Source: Bryoerythrophyllum caledonicum (lineage: Eukaryota; Streptophyta; Bryopsida; Pottiales; Pottiaceae). From it: a DNA stretch of 64,000 nt. The notes beneath the pieces were generated by a model. That model worked only from the letters and a program-made list of their open reading frames with translations. It did no database searches and was not told the DNA's origin. Where the stretch lies: assembly GCA_963971425.1 (NCBI GenBank), contig OZ020519.1, positions 17,877,397 to 17,941,396 on the forward strand, read 5' to 3'. Positions 33,212 through 44,394 of the stretch are shown here, one piece after another (positions within the stretch are counted from its first letter, which is position 1; each line of letters starts with the position of its first letter). A program made the translations under genes and the position numbers.

Positions 33212-35647
33212 TTATTGCAGTTGACACTCAGTGCAAGAACCAACAAATTCCTCTACATCTTTATACAAGCCCTTCCACCAGTATCGTTCCTTGATCTTGT
33301 AATATGTGGCCCAAACTCCTCTATGCCCTGCCCAAAGAGTATCGTGAAACTCTTTAAGAACTTGATTCTTCAACTCCAAGTCGTCAACTACTCTCAGAGG
33401 CACCCCATCATCTCTTTTTGGCCTTTTCCATAATAGACCATCTCTGAGAAGATAATTATAGGCTTGATGTCTAATATCTTTAAACGTTTTGTCTGACCAG
33501 CCTTCTTGCCTTCTCAAAGTGCTCAAATAGATGCCAATGTCTTTTAATTTATCTTGATATAGCTCTTCTTTGAATAGATGAATGTCACCACTTGTATCTG
33601 CTCCATCTACTGCCAAAACATAGCCATAATCTTCATCGTCATCTTCCTCACCAATTTCTTGTGCCTTCATCTCGTCTTCACACATATACCTGGCTCTGGA
33701 TAGCATATCAGCTACTGAGTTTTTCTTGCCAGTAATATGAACTAACACAGGATTTAGTGATCGAATGTAGGCTATCCACCGTAGCATAGCAATGTCTGGA
33801 GTAGAACAATTGGCAACCATACCAATCAATGGCAAACAGTCAGTCTCCAAGATGACATTTGCACCTATCAAGTAGTTTCTGTCTGCTTTTAGTGCCGTTA
33901 GTGCCCCTAAAAGCTCCCTCTTCACTTGTGGATATGCTCTTTGACGCTCTGTAAGAATCCTTGCTCCAAATCTTATAGCAAATCTTCTTCCTTCTGCATC
34001 GTCTTGGCCAATAGCCCAACCTGTAGCAATTGGGCTAGTATCGACTGTCACAATTACTGGTCTGCCACTATCATATTCAACTTGTCTTAGAGTTGGTGAA
34101 GACTTCAAAATGTCCTTTAATCCTTCCATTGCTAGCTCTTGATCATGCCCCCATCTAAACTTCACTCCCTTTCTCAAGAGTTTGTATAATGGATCAGCCA
34201 CATGAGCAAAATGTGGTACCCAAATCTGATAAAACACACATGCGCCTAAAAACCTCCTTACTTCGGTAATGCTACTACATGCTTTCATTCTAGCAATAGC
34301 ATCTACTTTCTCAGGGTTAGGTTTTCTCCCATATCTTCCGCATAAGTGCCCAACTACCACAATTTCTCCCACACCAAACTTAGACTTGTCGATGGACAAT
34401 GTTAAATCCACCTCTTCAAGCCTTCCCAGAATCATCTCCACATCTGCAATATGGTCTATCACAAATCTCCTGCAACCATCTTCATCCTTAGATAAATCTC
34501 TTGCCTCTTCCTTGCAGCCCTTGATTGGTATATCATCAACAAAAGGTATTGTCTTCTCAGGTACAAAGTCTTTTAAAATGCGGTTCATGGCATTTTGCAT
34601 GTGAGCCACTGAATTTGTGGCACCTTGAGGCAATGTGCACATCCTTACAAGTCCCAATGGAGTCTTCATGGTTGTCAAATCCCTGCTCTCATTTGCAAGT
34701 TGGAATTGATCATAACCTGAATATAAGTCTCCAATAGAATAGATGGCATGTCCTGCAAATGCTTCAGCCACTTCATCCACAACCGGTCCAGACCCTTTGT
34801 TTCTGATAGTAACCTTATTAGCCGGCTGCATGTCTTGTATGAATCTTAATGCCCCTGATTTCTTCGGCACTGTAAACCAACGGTTGGAGTATGGAGCCAT
34901 AGAAGGTTCAAGTATGCCCATTTGTACCTTCTCCTTCAGTAGACTCACCAACTTTGGCAACAAAGCCCTTGGCACTGGTATTGGCTTCAAATCCCATGGC
35001 ACATGTGGCACAGTAAAAATAACCATTGGTGCAATTACATTAGGTTGCACACATCCAATTTCATCTGGTGATGACGCAAATGCTTTGCCATGTTTAGAGA
35101 GCATGTCTCGGAATCTCTTCTTCTCTAATTCATTCAAGAATTCACCCCCTCCAATCTCTAGCTTGCCAATTGTCTCATTAGTGAATTTGTGCCCAATCTT
35201 CCTTGATTCTCTCAGTCCCGGTTCCTTCTCCGCCTGTTTAATGTGATCATCAGTGTCAGGTGGCAATTGTGTTGCAACGGGCTTCACTTTCTTTGCCACT
35301 GTCTTGTATTTGGTGTTAACATCAGCTTCAAAGTATGCACCATGGCTCTCAACCAATCCAATAGTTCTTGCTGATTTTAAAAGCTCATCAAAGAGCTCCC
35401 TTGAATGAACATCAACTACAACATCACTAGGCGTTGGCCTTTGGTCAAGTACACCTTCTAAAACCTTTACAATGTCATCAGAAAATCCTTCTTCTTCTAT
35501 CACTCCAATAATATTCTCGTCATCCAATACCACACCCATTTTTTTGAATTTTTCTCCAATTTTCTTAACTGCCTTCTTTCCTACTGAATCCAAATCTTCA
35601 ATCCTCACAAAAGTTACAAGGCTATCTCCTGTAACATTTAAAACCAC
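33212..35647 (-). CDS. Pol: reverse transcriptase, RNase H and integrase zinc domain
   Basis: The frame opens upstream of 35647 (no ATG; it overlaps the end of gag in the -1 frame). RT: LPQGATNSVAHMQNAMNRIL then the catalytic FVDD (usually YVDD). The segment VPHFAHVADPLYKLLRKG is the usual RT-RNase H linker. RNase H: TVDTSP, VKRELLGALTAL and LETDCLPLIG, with HITGKKNSVADMLSR near the end. Integrase zinc finger H-x3-H...C-x2-C: HDTLWAGHRG ... CTEC. The frame stops at TAA just after the finger and continues into the integrase core, so this is one polyprotein interrupted by a stop. I see no canonical slippery heptamer at the gag-pol overlap. Relatives are normally made as one Gag-Pol precursor by frameshifting or readthrough. 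Confidence 0.92.
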   Translation of the reverse strand: MVLNVTGDSLVTFVRIEDLDSVGKKAVKKIGEKFKKMGVVLDDENIIGVIEEEGFSDDIVKVLEGVLDQRPTPSDVVVDVHSRELFDELLKSARTIGLVESHGAYFEADVNTKYKTVAKKVKPVATQLPPDTDDHIKQAEKEPGLRESRKIGHKFTNETIGKLEIGGGEFLNELEKKRFRDMLSKHGKAFASSPDEIGCVQPNVIAPMVIFTVPHVPWDLKPIPVPRALLPKLVSLLKEKVQMGILEPSMAPYSNRWFTVPKKSGALRFIQDMQPANKVTIRNKGSGPVVDEVAEAFAGHAIYSIGDLYSGYDQFQLANESRDLTTMKTPLGLVRMCTLPQGATNSVAHMQNAMNRILKDFVPEKTIPFVDDIPIKGCKEEARDLSKDEDGCRRFVIDHIADVEMILGRLEEVDLTLSIDKSKFGVGEIVVVGHLCGRYGRKPNPEKVDAIARMKACSSITEVRRFLGACVFYQIWVPHFAHVADPLYKLLRKGVKFRWGHDQELAMEGLKDILKSSPTLRQVEYDSGRPVIVTVDTSPIATGWAIGQDDAEGRRFAIRFGARILTERQRAYPQVKRELLGALTALKADRNYLIGANVILETDCLPLIGMVANCSTPDIAMLRWIAYIRSLNPVLVHITGKKNSVADMLSRARYMCEDEMKAQEIGEEDDDEDYGYVLAVDGADTSGDIHLFKEELYQDKLKDIGIYLSTLRRQEGWSDKTFKDIRHQAYNYLLRDGLLWKRPKRDDGVPLRVVDDLELKNQVLKEFHDTLWAGHRGVWATYYKIKERYWWKGLYKDVEEFVGSCTECQLQ

Positions 35648-35730
35648 ACGACCTCTACTATTTACATTGGGGAATGAAACTGTTGAGAAACCCCTTGCAC
35701 CCGCGGACCCCCATCTTCCACGTGTGCAAT

Positions 35731-38247
35731 CTAGAAACCCTGAAAGTTTTCGGAGTCATCGATCATGGGTGCTTCTCTAAGTTGGGCTCTATGTCTCTCA
35801 TGATTTGGTTTCACAGTGAGAAACTGCACTGCTTTCTTCCCATCACAACTCCGAATCCTAGCATAGTGTGAGCCGTCATCTAAAACCTTAGTTCCCATCC
35901 TTGTAGCAGTGATATATGGTTGTCCCAAAATAATCGGATACGTACCATTGTTCTGCACAAAGAAGTTTTGTTCAACTTCAACATCTCCAATCTTGGTCTT
36001 CACAGCTGGGCATGCACCGTAAAGACCCCCTCTCTCATTATTTGCTGCTCGCAAAACCCATCCATGGTTGATGTCAATGGGCCACTTACCCTTTTCATAG
36101 ATCTTCCTTGAGATTATGTTAATCTCAGATCCATGATCAACAAGAGCTAATATAGACTCATCCAAGTCTCCAAGCTTCACACGTGTCTCTGTTGTAGCTC
36201 TGGCCCAGAATGGCTGAGTATAAGTTCGCATTGTTTCATCCTCATGTTCTCCCCAAAACTCTCCACCCATACAACATGTCATTGCAATCTCTTCAGGAGA
36301 AGCATCAGCCTTTGCCTCCTCTGGTTTCTTCGCAATGAATTCTAAGGAAAACATCTGCAAGACCTCGTCTTCCATTTCTCCATCCAGAAGATTAGAAACA
36401 TCTTCCACATCCTTCTCGCTCGAGCTTGTAGAATCACACATCATGACAAACACTTGCCCAATCTCTTCTTCTTCATCTTTGGTCACGTGAGTATCTATCG
36501 CCTTTGCCATCACTGTCTCTGCTGTCATTTGCCTCTTTCTCTTGATAACATCTATTATGAGCTCGTGAAAGTCTTTCTTGGCGATACCAAGAGCCTCTCT
36601 CAAAGTGAATTCAATCTTTGCATCAAGAATCCTCTCTTCAAGAATGCCCTTCATATCAATTGAAGATTCAATATCGGATTGAAGTTTGTAGGCTGGTACT
36701 TTACCTCTTCCCTTTGCAGAATCTTCCTTCTCTTTTCCCTTCTTACTGCTCATCCTTTCCTCCCATTTGTCCTTTGGTAGTGGTGCATTCCCTGAATGTA
36801 AGTTAGAAGGTCCAGCGTCTTGCTTCTGGCGAGTGTGATTTGCTGGCCCTTGTGTTGGAGTAGTATCTTTGTTGCCTGAGGGCTTCCTCTTGCTTACTGG
36901 CTCCGTTGTCTCTTCTTCTTCATCTCTGCCACGTTTAGCTTCGACCAACGCATCGCTAGGCAAATCGATCCCTTGCTCATTCTCCAGATATGCCCTGATG
37001 GTGATCGCATCTACCGGATCATCCCATCCAGTAAGCTGTCTGATAGCTTGTGCTCCTCTGACCATCAGTTCTGTGGGTACATGAGATAAGATTTTCACCT
37101 TATCCTGCTCGACCTCAATGCTATAGGTTTCTGCTTCTTTGCCTTTCGAAGAACTGCCATTTTTCAACCGCTCATCCATCAACTTCTTCATGCCCCCTCT
37201 TCCAAAGTTGGTGTTCAAAACTTCTTCCGTCGAAGCATCTCTAATCCTTCCTTCTTTGAAAGAAATAATGCCATTCTTCATAGCATCTGCATACGACGTA
37301 CAATCTCCACGCTTGTGGCTTGGATCATCACACCAAATGCACCTCATGACAAAATCCTTCTGCCCTCCACTAGGTTGAGAACCACTCGTTTTGGTATTCC
37401 TCATAAGCGTACTCATCTCCACCTTCAATTCCTTGATGCCCTTCATAAGCTCTTGAATCGTAGCATCATCCACCGTTTTGCCCTTTGAGGAACTTAGAGG
37501 AGTAGAAGTAGGCTGGATTGATGTTGAAGCTTTGTTTTCTACTATCGGTAAAGCTTCTATCCTTGCTCCAAGTCCTCTTGCCTTCACACGTTGTTGTTTG
37601 GCAATAATGCTCACCCCTTCTTCCAATCTCCTCCAATTAGTGGTAAAACCACCTTCGGTAGTACTATCTGAGAGAAAAAGAAGCAATCTGTCTTCTAATG
37701 CTTCATCCGCAGCTTGTAGAAAAAGCTCAGACTTCCTCACCTCCAGTAGACGCTTCTCAACCAAAGGTAACTGTCCAAATTTCTTCTCAAACTCTCTGAG
37801 TAATTCGTTAGGCCCCATGTGCTTGCCAGGCCGTTGTTCCACCCAATCAAGAAACCCTCTCTTGGACATCCTCTCAGTATCTTCATCAAAGTACTCATCT
37901 CTGAGTCTTTCTTCAAATGCAGCCCATGAGGGCACATCTATACCTTCATGCAACTGTCTGACCCTCTCCCTAATCTCAGGTACAACTGCAAGGTGGAAAG
38001 TCTCAATCATCCTTTCTCCAGCTACTTGATAAATCTCCATCTCGCATCCATAGACCCTCAAAAACTTGGAAACATTCTTGCCATCAAACCTCCCTAATTT
38101 GTTGATGACAGTCTTCAAAGCCTTCGTAGCTCCTTGTCCCGATGTATTAGCAGCTTGTTGGCCCATAAGCATCTGCATGGCCCTCATAAACTCCTCTGCA
38201 AGATTCTGACCACCTCCACCACCTCGAGTTCCTCCAGAATCATCCAT
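35731..38247 (-). CDS. Gag-like protein with zinc knuckle and retropepsin-type protease
   Basis: 838 codons from ATG about 50 nt after the 5' LTR. Order: Gly-rich start, helical Gag capsid-like region (about residues 20-230), zinc knuckle CIWCDDPSHKRGDC (C-x2-C-x4-H-x4-C, about residue 305), a long charged low-complexity region with several Lys/Glu tracts, then a protease domain. The protease has DHGSE (about residue 715) in place of the usual D-[ST]-G-[AS], with IILGQPYITATR as the second conserved block. Joining the protease to Gag rather than Pol is one of several known arrangements. Intact frame. Confidence 0.88.
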   Translation of the reverse strand: MDDSGGTRGGGGGQNLAEEFMRAMQMLMGQQAANTSGQGATKALKTVINKLGRFDGKNVSKFLRVYGCEMEIYQVAGERMIETFHLAVVPEIRERVRQLHEGIDVPSWAAFEERLRDEYFDEDTERMSKRGFLDWVEQRPGKHMGPNELLREFEKKFGQLPLVEKRLLEVRKSELFLQAADEALEDRLLLFLSDSTTEGGFTTNWRRLEEGVSIIAKQQRVKARGLGARIEALPIVENKASTSIQPTSTPLSSSKGKTVDDATIQELMKGIKELKVEMSTLMRNTKTSGSQPSGGQKDFVMRCIWCDDPSHKRGDCTSYADAMKNGIISFKEGRIRDASTEEVLNTNFGRGGMKKLMDERLKNGSSSKGKEAETYSIEVEQDKVKILSHVPTELMVRGAQAIRQLTGWDDPVDAITIRAYLENEQGIDLPSDALVEAKRGRDEEEETTEPVSKRKPSGNKDTTPTQGPANHTRQKQDAGPSNLHSGNAPLPKDKWEERMSSKKGKEKEDSAKGRGKVPAYKLQSDIESSIDMKGILEERILDAKIEFTLREALGIAKKDFHELIIDVIKRKRQMTAETVMAKAIDTHVTKDEEEEIGQVFVMMCDSTSSSEKDVEDVSNLLDGEMEDEVLQMFSLEFIAKKPEEAKADASPEEIAMTCCMGGEFWGEHEDETMRTYTQPFWARATTETRVKLGDLDESILALVDHGSEINIISRKIYEKGKWPIDINHGWVLRAANNERGGLYGACPAVKTKIGDVEVEQNFFVQNNGTYPIILGQPYITATRMGTKVLDDGSHYARIRSCDGKKAVQFLTVKPNHERHRAQLREAPMIDDSENFQGF

Positions 38248-38277
38248 CTTTCCCTCTTAACCAAATGCCCTAAAGCT

Positions 38278-38297
38278 CTCTCAGTGGAAGCACCAAA
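38278..38297 (-). promoter_or_regulatory. Primer-binding site region
   Basis: Directly inside the 5' LTR the minus strand reads TTTGGTGCTTCCACTGAGAG. TGGTGC would pair with a tRNA ending GCACCA. The wording resembles the primer region of some plant gypsy elements. I cannot name the tRNA. Confidence 0.55.
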
Positions 38298-40737
38298 TGT
38301 CGAGTAGAGAGTCTTTGCTTCAGGAAAACGCAGGGTTCTTGGCTGCACTTAGTTTAGAGAGGGAAAGGGAGAATATGGAACATATAATTTTGTGTTCAAG
38401 CCCATATAAACTCATAAGTCCTCATTTAGCATACGAAAAAGGCCTCCAATCTTCAACTTGTATAATAAAACTCGATGTACATATAATAAGACATGATGCA
38501 GATGTCTTGTAGAACTTGTCTCCCAAAAACTTAACTCAAAACATTAATTATCCTTAATCTAAATCAAGCCTTAATTAAACTCTGATTAAATTAACTAAGT
38601 TCGCTTAATAATAATTAATTAATACTTAAGATAATTATATTTAAATAATATGATTAACCTTAATTAATCCACTTAATCTTAGTTAAGCTAATTAATTACA
38701 ATTAGACTAGTTAATCTTACTTAACACAATTAACCTTGATTAAGATAATTAATTCCCTAATTAACCACAATCCCACATACCCTTACCCTTACATACCCTA
38801 ACCACTTCATACCCTTCTCCTATATACCCTTACTCCCTTTGAAATCATTTATCTAACCTCTCAATAAGTACAAACCGAACTCAAATTCTCTTTTAAACTC
38901 TTGATTAACCTTCTAATTCAAAATACCACTACGGTTTCATACAAACTCGGAATGAGTCGTGCTATAGCTACTTGAAAAGCCACTAAAATACACCACATAC
39001 ACACCAAATTTCACCTCCAAAAACCCATCTGGCCAGCCGCTATGTGCAATCAAAGTTACTTCTTACAAAAACTCAAATCAGCTGACCCCTCTTCTTTCAA
39101 ACTAGTGCTATGACTTCACAAAAGCTCGAAATAGAGCATAAGATAGCTCTTTGGAAAGCTATTTACAGTGTACAAACACTCACCAAAGATGTCATTTAGA
39201 TATACTTTGTACAACTTGCTACAAGGCTTCAAACCTACTGCTCATGAAAACATGGGGCAGCAGACCCCCTTGTGTTCGACAAGGCGCCGTTCACTCATAC
39301 TTTGAGCTCTAAGACCGAGTGATAGCTTCATAGAGAGCTAACAACAAGGGCTACAACATACTCAAAAATCAAAACAAACTACAACAAAAACAACCCGAGA
39401 GAGCCCCCGCAGTCCAGCCCTCCTTGGTAAGGAAGAACCCAACCCCCAAAACGGGAAAAAGAGCCAATCACAACTAACCTCAGCCCATTCAAAGGCCACA
39501 TGGGCATCTTAAACCCCATTGGTTGCTCAAATTCTCCCCCTTATCAACTCTTATCATCCCTCTATCCCTTCTATTCTTTGCATTTTTAAACACTAACTAC
39601 CTGGTCATCAATCTAAAGACCGGGTTTCTTCAACAACAACAACTAACTACAAATATATTAAGAAAAATAACAACAAATGGTCTCAACTTCAGCCCCTAGA
39701 TGGATTAAACATGTAAAAAGTCAAGAATCTCACGAAGAACAGCAGCAATGTAACTCGATCGCCTTTCACTACCCAAGTGTCTGAGCGGGCCTTGAAGCCA
39801 AAGACGGTGACCAAGGTCATTGGACAAGCGGGTTACCATTTGACCTTCGTTAGTGTTTTGAAAACACCCTTCAAACACCACTTGATGGCCTTCGACAAGC
39901 ACATCTCCAACCTCCAAGACGATTACTAAAGTTCTTGCCTCCGGTTGTAAACTTCTTAAACTTGTCAAAGGAACTTGTTGAGGATCAAAAGCGGTACGTG
40001 GTTGAACACGACGCTCAGAAGGCCCTGTTTCCTCTCGCTCACGTCGCCTTGATGTTGATGGTTGAGAAAGTTGAATTAGATCATCCGGTGAGTGAGCTAA
40101 AGGAAACTCCCAATCATCAGGGTCTTGAGAAGCCATACTATCAACCTATAGAAACTAAGAAGAAACAATCCAAACTAATAATGACCTGAAGTAATGCATA
40201 AGGCACGGCAACCATCTACCCTTTATATGTTTTTCGATAACTTCATCAAGAAGCTTGCCTTCCCTAACATTAACTCAATGACATTTCTTTAATTGGAAAC
40301 GGCTAAGCAAATTTAAGTAGCCATAGATGCCTTTCCATCTAAAAGATGGTCCACAGTAAAGTCAGATTAAGAAACAAACGACTTATCTGTAGTAGTATAA
40401 GACTATTGCAGGCTCGATGATAATCGCCAAGTTGCAGACTTGGTTGGCTGTTAGAGCCCGTTTGTTATCCGCCGACTGATTCCGAGTTCGAGTCTCATTG
40501 AACTCGTTGAACTGTTCGGGCGGCTGCGGCTTGGCACTTACTAGTGAGAGCAGGAAAATAAGCAGCCAACTGGCCACCTACCTACCCCTGAGCTAGAGAC
40601 AAGAGATGCAGCACATCCAAGCTAGGCTAACAAGCTCCAAATGTTCCCACATTGAATTAAACTGTAGGTCACTCTACGACCACACTTTTTGTATCTATAT
40701 TATCTTTTTACATAGTGTAGTAATTTACAGCACGACA
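38298..40737 (-). repeat. 5' LTR of the full-length element (2440 bp)
   Basis: Read on the minus strand it begins TGTCGTGCTGTAAATTAC and ends CTCTCTACTCGACA. It carries, in sense order, the antisense tRNA-like module (about 40424-40499), TATA (40220-40229), the LTR ORF (39705-40136), AGCT hairpins and the G-rich tract complement (38772-38798). It drives transcription of the element. Confidence 0.95.
39705..40136 (-). CDS. LTR-encoded protein, 143 aa (5' LTR copy)
   Basis: Identical by eye to the 3' LTR copy except Ala to Thr in EEAGPSE, from the single C/T difference seen between the LTRs. Because it lies downstream of the 5' LTR TATA box and upstream of gag, it would be the first long ORF on the element's genomic RNA, with a leader of more than 1.4 kb between it and gag. 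Function unknown. Confidence 0.72.
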   Translation of the reverse strand: MASQDPDDWEFPLAHSPDDLIQLSQPSTSRRREREETGPSERRVQPRTAFDPQQVPLTSLRSLQPEARTLVIVLEVGDVLVEGHQVVFEGCFQNTNEGQMVTRLSNDLGHRLWLQGPLRHLGSERRSSYIAAVLREILDFLHV

Positions 40738-40741
40738 CCGG

Positions 40742-40893
40742 TCGAGGCCGGAGTTTTCCACCAAGATAGAAAAAGCCTGATACGTAGGTTTAGACGGAGT
40801 AACCCCTCGTGAATGGTAGCGTTAGATCCGAAGCATCGCAATCTTACTTATCGGAATGTCGTTGTAGTCCGGACTTGTCTCTGTATGACCGTG
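40742..40893 (+). other. Fragment of the old CCGG-rich element between two insertions
   Basis: Non-coding; CCGG-rich wording continues that of 28916-29634. It ends at the insertion of element B. Confidence 0.5.
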
Positions 40894-41990
40894 TGTCGTA
40901 GTACGTGTTGGCAAGTATGCACATCTTAACAAAAAGATACCCTTAAGGTAATCGTTCCCACAGATAATCACCGAGAACTACAATGACTAACAACCAGCTT
41001 AGTTATACACAATATTAAACATACCACAATAAATACATCAAAAGAAAGAAAGGAAAGGGTTAGAGTACAATGCTTGAGCGTTAACTACATCCACCACCTC
41101 GCTCTCCGTACGAGTGTTTTTTCCTTGGTAGGAGCCTACTTTGCTCGAAAGGTAGGGACTTACTTCGTCTTAGTCCCGTTTAAGAAGGGGGGAGGGTTAT
41201 CTTTACAACTATGCACACTATAGACATCCGGAGTAGACGAGTACCCGGATAAAGATTATATCACCACGGACGATTGTCCATGGACTCACAAAGATTTTAG
41301 TATTTGACACAAGTTAGGACTGCTCTTCCTCACATTTTCTCCTTCTAACTCTACTTACTCACTTGGATGTTTATGATGTCACTGAGATCCCCTCGAAGGG
41401 GAGTTAGGCCGGTGTTACCGAAACTAAAAGAGACGTAATGTAAGTGAGGAGGGGCCTGCCCGCCCACTATCCGGAGCTCTCTAAGTCTCCCTTCACATCC
41501 CATGCGGCTGGAAGTAGGATGCTTCCGGGAACGACACTAGCCTTCACAACCAACGTCAATCTGACGCCGGAAGGTCACTCAAGACTCGCTATAACCCTTT
41601 CACGCCCGTCACTCCCCCCTCGTCCTTCCCTAGACCCTTACAATCTCACTTGTTATTCCCACCCACATGGACTAATCTACTTGATGGAACAAGGAAACAA
41701 CTGTAATAGTTAGAGTTAGAGTCACACCCCTACTAACACTCTACCCACCTCACCTGTTATTCCCATCCACCCGAACTAGCTCTACTTGATGGAACAAGGA
41801 AACAATGAGTCGAAGGTTAGCACGAACTTGAGGAGTGGACTACTTGAAATGGCACTCACAGTCATGTATGGAATTTGAGCTCTCCAACCATCCAAGGTTT
41901 TCTGAGAGCGTATGTTTAGAATTAAACTGAAAGAAAATATACACATCAAGCACTGAAGAGAGGTGCCCTGAGACCCCTCTCTTATACTGC

Positions 41991-42000
41991 AGCAACCACA
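41991..42000 (-). promoter_or_regulatory. TATA box of element B
   Basis: GCAGTATAAG on the minus strand, identical to the element A copy and likewise downstream of the ORF. Confidence 0.45.
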
Positions 42001-42204
42001 TACTAACGTCCAGAGCAAACAATGCCTTCTAACTAGAAACGGCGCATTAACTACACCCGGCCGCGGTGGCTGCCACTCCACACGACGTGCACCGTCAGAA
42101 GGTAACTCATTACACAAATCTCAAGGCAAAACTAAGTCAAAACCAAAGTCAACCGGGGGCCAAATCCCGGACTGAACAGTGACCTACGAACTAAGATCCT
42201 GACC

Positions 42205-44176
42205 CTACTTCTGGGCCAACTCCTCTCTCCTCTTGCGCTTTTTGGAACTCCGGCTTAAAGTCGGGGTGGGTGCAGCCGCCACAAGTACCACCAATGGCGC
42301 AAACACCTTCGTAGAAGAAGTGGGCGGGGCAGTAGTTGCCCTCGGCAAGGTTTCCCTTGAAGGCAAGGAGGTATCCGAGCCATCCGGGATGAGTGGAATG
42401 GCAGTCATGCCCGGATGAAGCTCGGATCGTGTCAGGAGGCCCGATACCTGACTTAGGGTTCCCATGATGACATCCTGTCCGAATATCGGTCCTGGAGTGT
42501 ATAAGTAAGAGGAACTCTCACTTGCGGTCTTCCCAAGGTGAAACCCGCTCTGCAAAAGGGCAACAATCAGTGTAGTACGAGAGGGGTCATTGTGTGACAA
42601 TTGGCGAGGACGCACGGAGAGTGGAGGCTCCATCGCAACACTCAGGCGTTCCTTCCAACCACTCTGCATCTGGGTGGTGACCTCTGAAGGGGACGGTCCC
42701 ACCGGTATCGTCAAACTCGGGAGTTGAGGAGGCAAATTTGGGCTGTCGAGGTCCACTACTTCCTTCTCCTTCCGTGGGTCGTGATCACCTAAGCCATGCT
42801 CCTCCGGATTGGTCTCCGAGCCCAAATCTCCATCCTTATCTAAACTGTCAGAATCTTTCACAAACTTAGGAAGGATGTGAGTGAGGTTGCCGACCAACAA
42901 CCTCATGTTAGCATAAGCCTCCTCCAACTTAACGGTTTGTTCTACCATGAAGGCAATTACCCGTTTGCTGGAGATATGACAATCTCTCTCCAACTTGGCA
43001 TCGAACATCTTGGCTTTTGCTACTGCATCCGTCGGAAAGTGTAACGCCTCCTCCACCTGCTGTAATGCTGCCACCAAGGCGTTGGCTTGTAGAAGAGCCT
43101 CCCTGCAATTCCCCTCCGCCTCCAAGGTCCAACTCTTCATCTTGGTTGTATCCAAGGTGAGTCGGTGGACCCTCTGCTCCATGATGCGGAGGTCACCAAC
43201 CCCTCCAGTCCTTTCCTTGACCGCAGCAACCAATCCCTCACGCGGAGGATTACCCACCAAACCGCTCACGTGTTTCAGAGTTCTATCCATGTCCTCCACA
43301 TACACCCGAAGTGCCTCTAGTAACTCAGAGGCTGGGTAAGTCTTCCCTCTGAGTTGAGCTGGCCCCGAGGTTGCGGCAAGGATTGTTGCTCGGGTCCGGG
43401 TGGCAGGTGCTCCGCCTTACTTGTCTCTGTCGCTTGGGTGGTGGCAAAACTTCCTCCTTTGATTGTGATGAACTGCTCCCTCCTTTCGATCCTGGCTCAG
43501 ACTCCGACTCCGTCCCCTCAAACTTCTTCAACATGTGTTGTGTCCCATATGCAATGTCTTCTTCAGGAGTGGTTTCCTTGAAGTGATGATAGAGATGGAT
43601 CAAAAAGGGGTAGATGGGGGAGCGTTTAGTGTTGTTGATGCCCTTCACTAACCTGAGCACCACCTCTCTGATGATGATGGCCCAATTCACCGTTCTTTCT
43701 CCAAGGTAGGACCCATATACGGTATTGGCGAGGGTGACTGTGACTCGGCTAGGTTTTTCAGGGTGTAAGATGGGTACCAGGAATGAGAAGACCCTCTTGG
43801 CTCAGGGGTCCAGACAATCTTGTAGTGCATAACCACTCTTGACGTCCTTGGTGCCGAATCGCCCCTTAGCATACTCCTCCTTCTTCAGACTTGTCCATCT
43901 TGCCCCTTGTCTTAGAAAGCCATATACCTCCTGCCATCTTCCCATAGTCCACTGATCCGGGCAAGCCCTAATGCTATCTCCTTCTAGTGTGGGTAGAGGA
44001 TCTTGTTGGAGTTCCCTCAAGGTGGGCTCTATACAAAAACCCCAACAAAGTCCCAGGAGAGAATGACACCCCATGCGAAGGAGATCCTCCTTTAGTTCAG
44101 TGAGTTCTAGAGGGTCCTTGGGGACAAGGGGAGAGATATCCTTGGCCATAGAAGTGGCTGGGTTGCCTGAGTTCAT
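42205..44176 (-). pseudogene. Element B ORF (plant transposon protein plus coiled coil), broken
   Basis: Starts with ATG at 44176 and follows the element A protein block by block: ELTELKEDLLRMGC, RWTMGRWQEVYGF-like, YALQDCLDP, LIHLYHHFKETTPEE, KKFEGTESESEPGSKGG, PPPKRQR, then the coiled coil (EAEGNCREALLQANA) and ISSKRVIAFMVEQTVKLEE. Breaks: TGA near 43799 where element A has Arg (DPRAK), and a frameshift near 43435 just after PPPKRQR. Downstream of that it reads through the point where element A has its own frameshift. Comparison of the two copies shows the ancestral protein was a single chain of roughly 650 residues. Role unknown. Confidence 0.65.
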
Positions 44177-44394
44177 GCTGCAAGGACTGGTCTAAGCACA
44201 TGAGGAAAAGGGACCCTCGGGTGAACACCCCTAGAACCTAAGTGACTCTCTCTCTCTTGCAAGACCCCCCCTTCGTTCGGGCTGGAGCTCCCTACTCGAC
44301 CCCGACTATCCCCCCCTTCCTTTGGACACTAAGACCATCAACAGGGCAACAACACCGTCCCAGACGAGGAGTACGAATACGGGAACTCGACCGG

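Larger units (their letters stand above)
29635..40737 (-). mobile_element. Full-length Ty3/gypsy-type LTR retrotransposon (11.1 kb), young
   Basis: Two LTRs (29635-32131 is the 3' LTR; 38298-40737 is the 5' LTR) flank gag-protease and pol on the minus strand. Target duplication CCGG at 29631-29634 and 40738-40741. Primer-binding region directly inside the 5' LTR; polypurine tract directly upstream of the 3' LTR. Order PR-RT-RNaseH-IN and the GPY/F-like C-terminus place it in the Ty3/gypsy group. The LTRs seem identical apart from one C/T difference (31375 versus 40028) and one replacement insertion in the 3' LTR, so the insertion is recent. One in-frame TAA in pol may make this copy defective. 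Confidence 0.95.
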
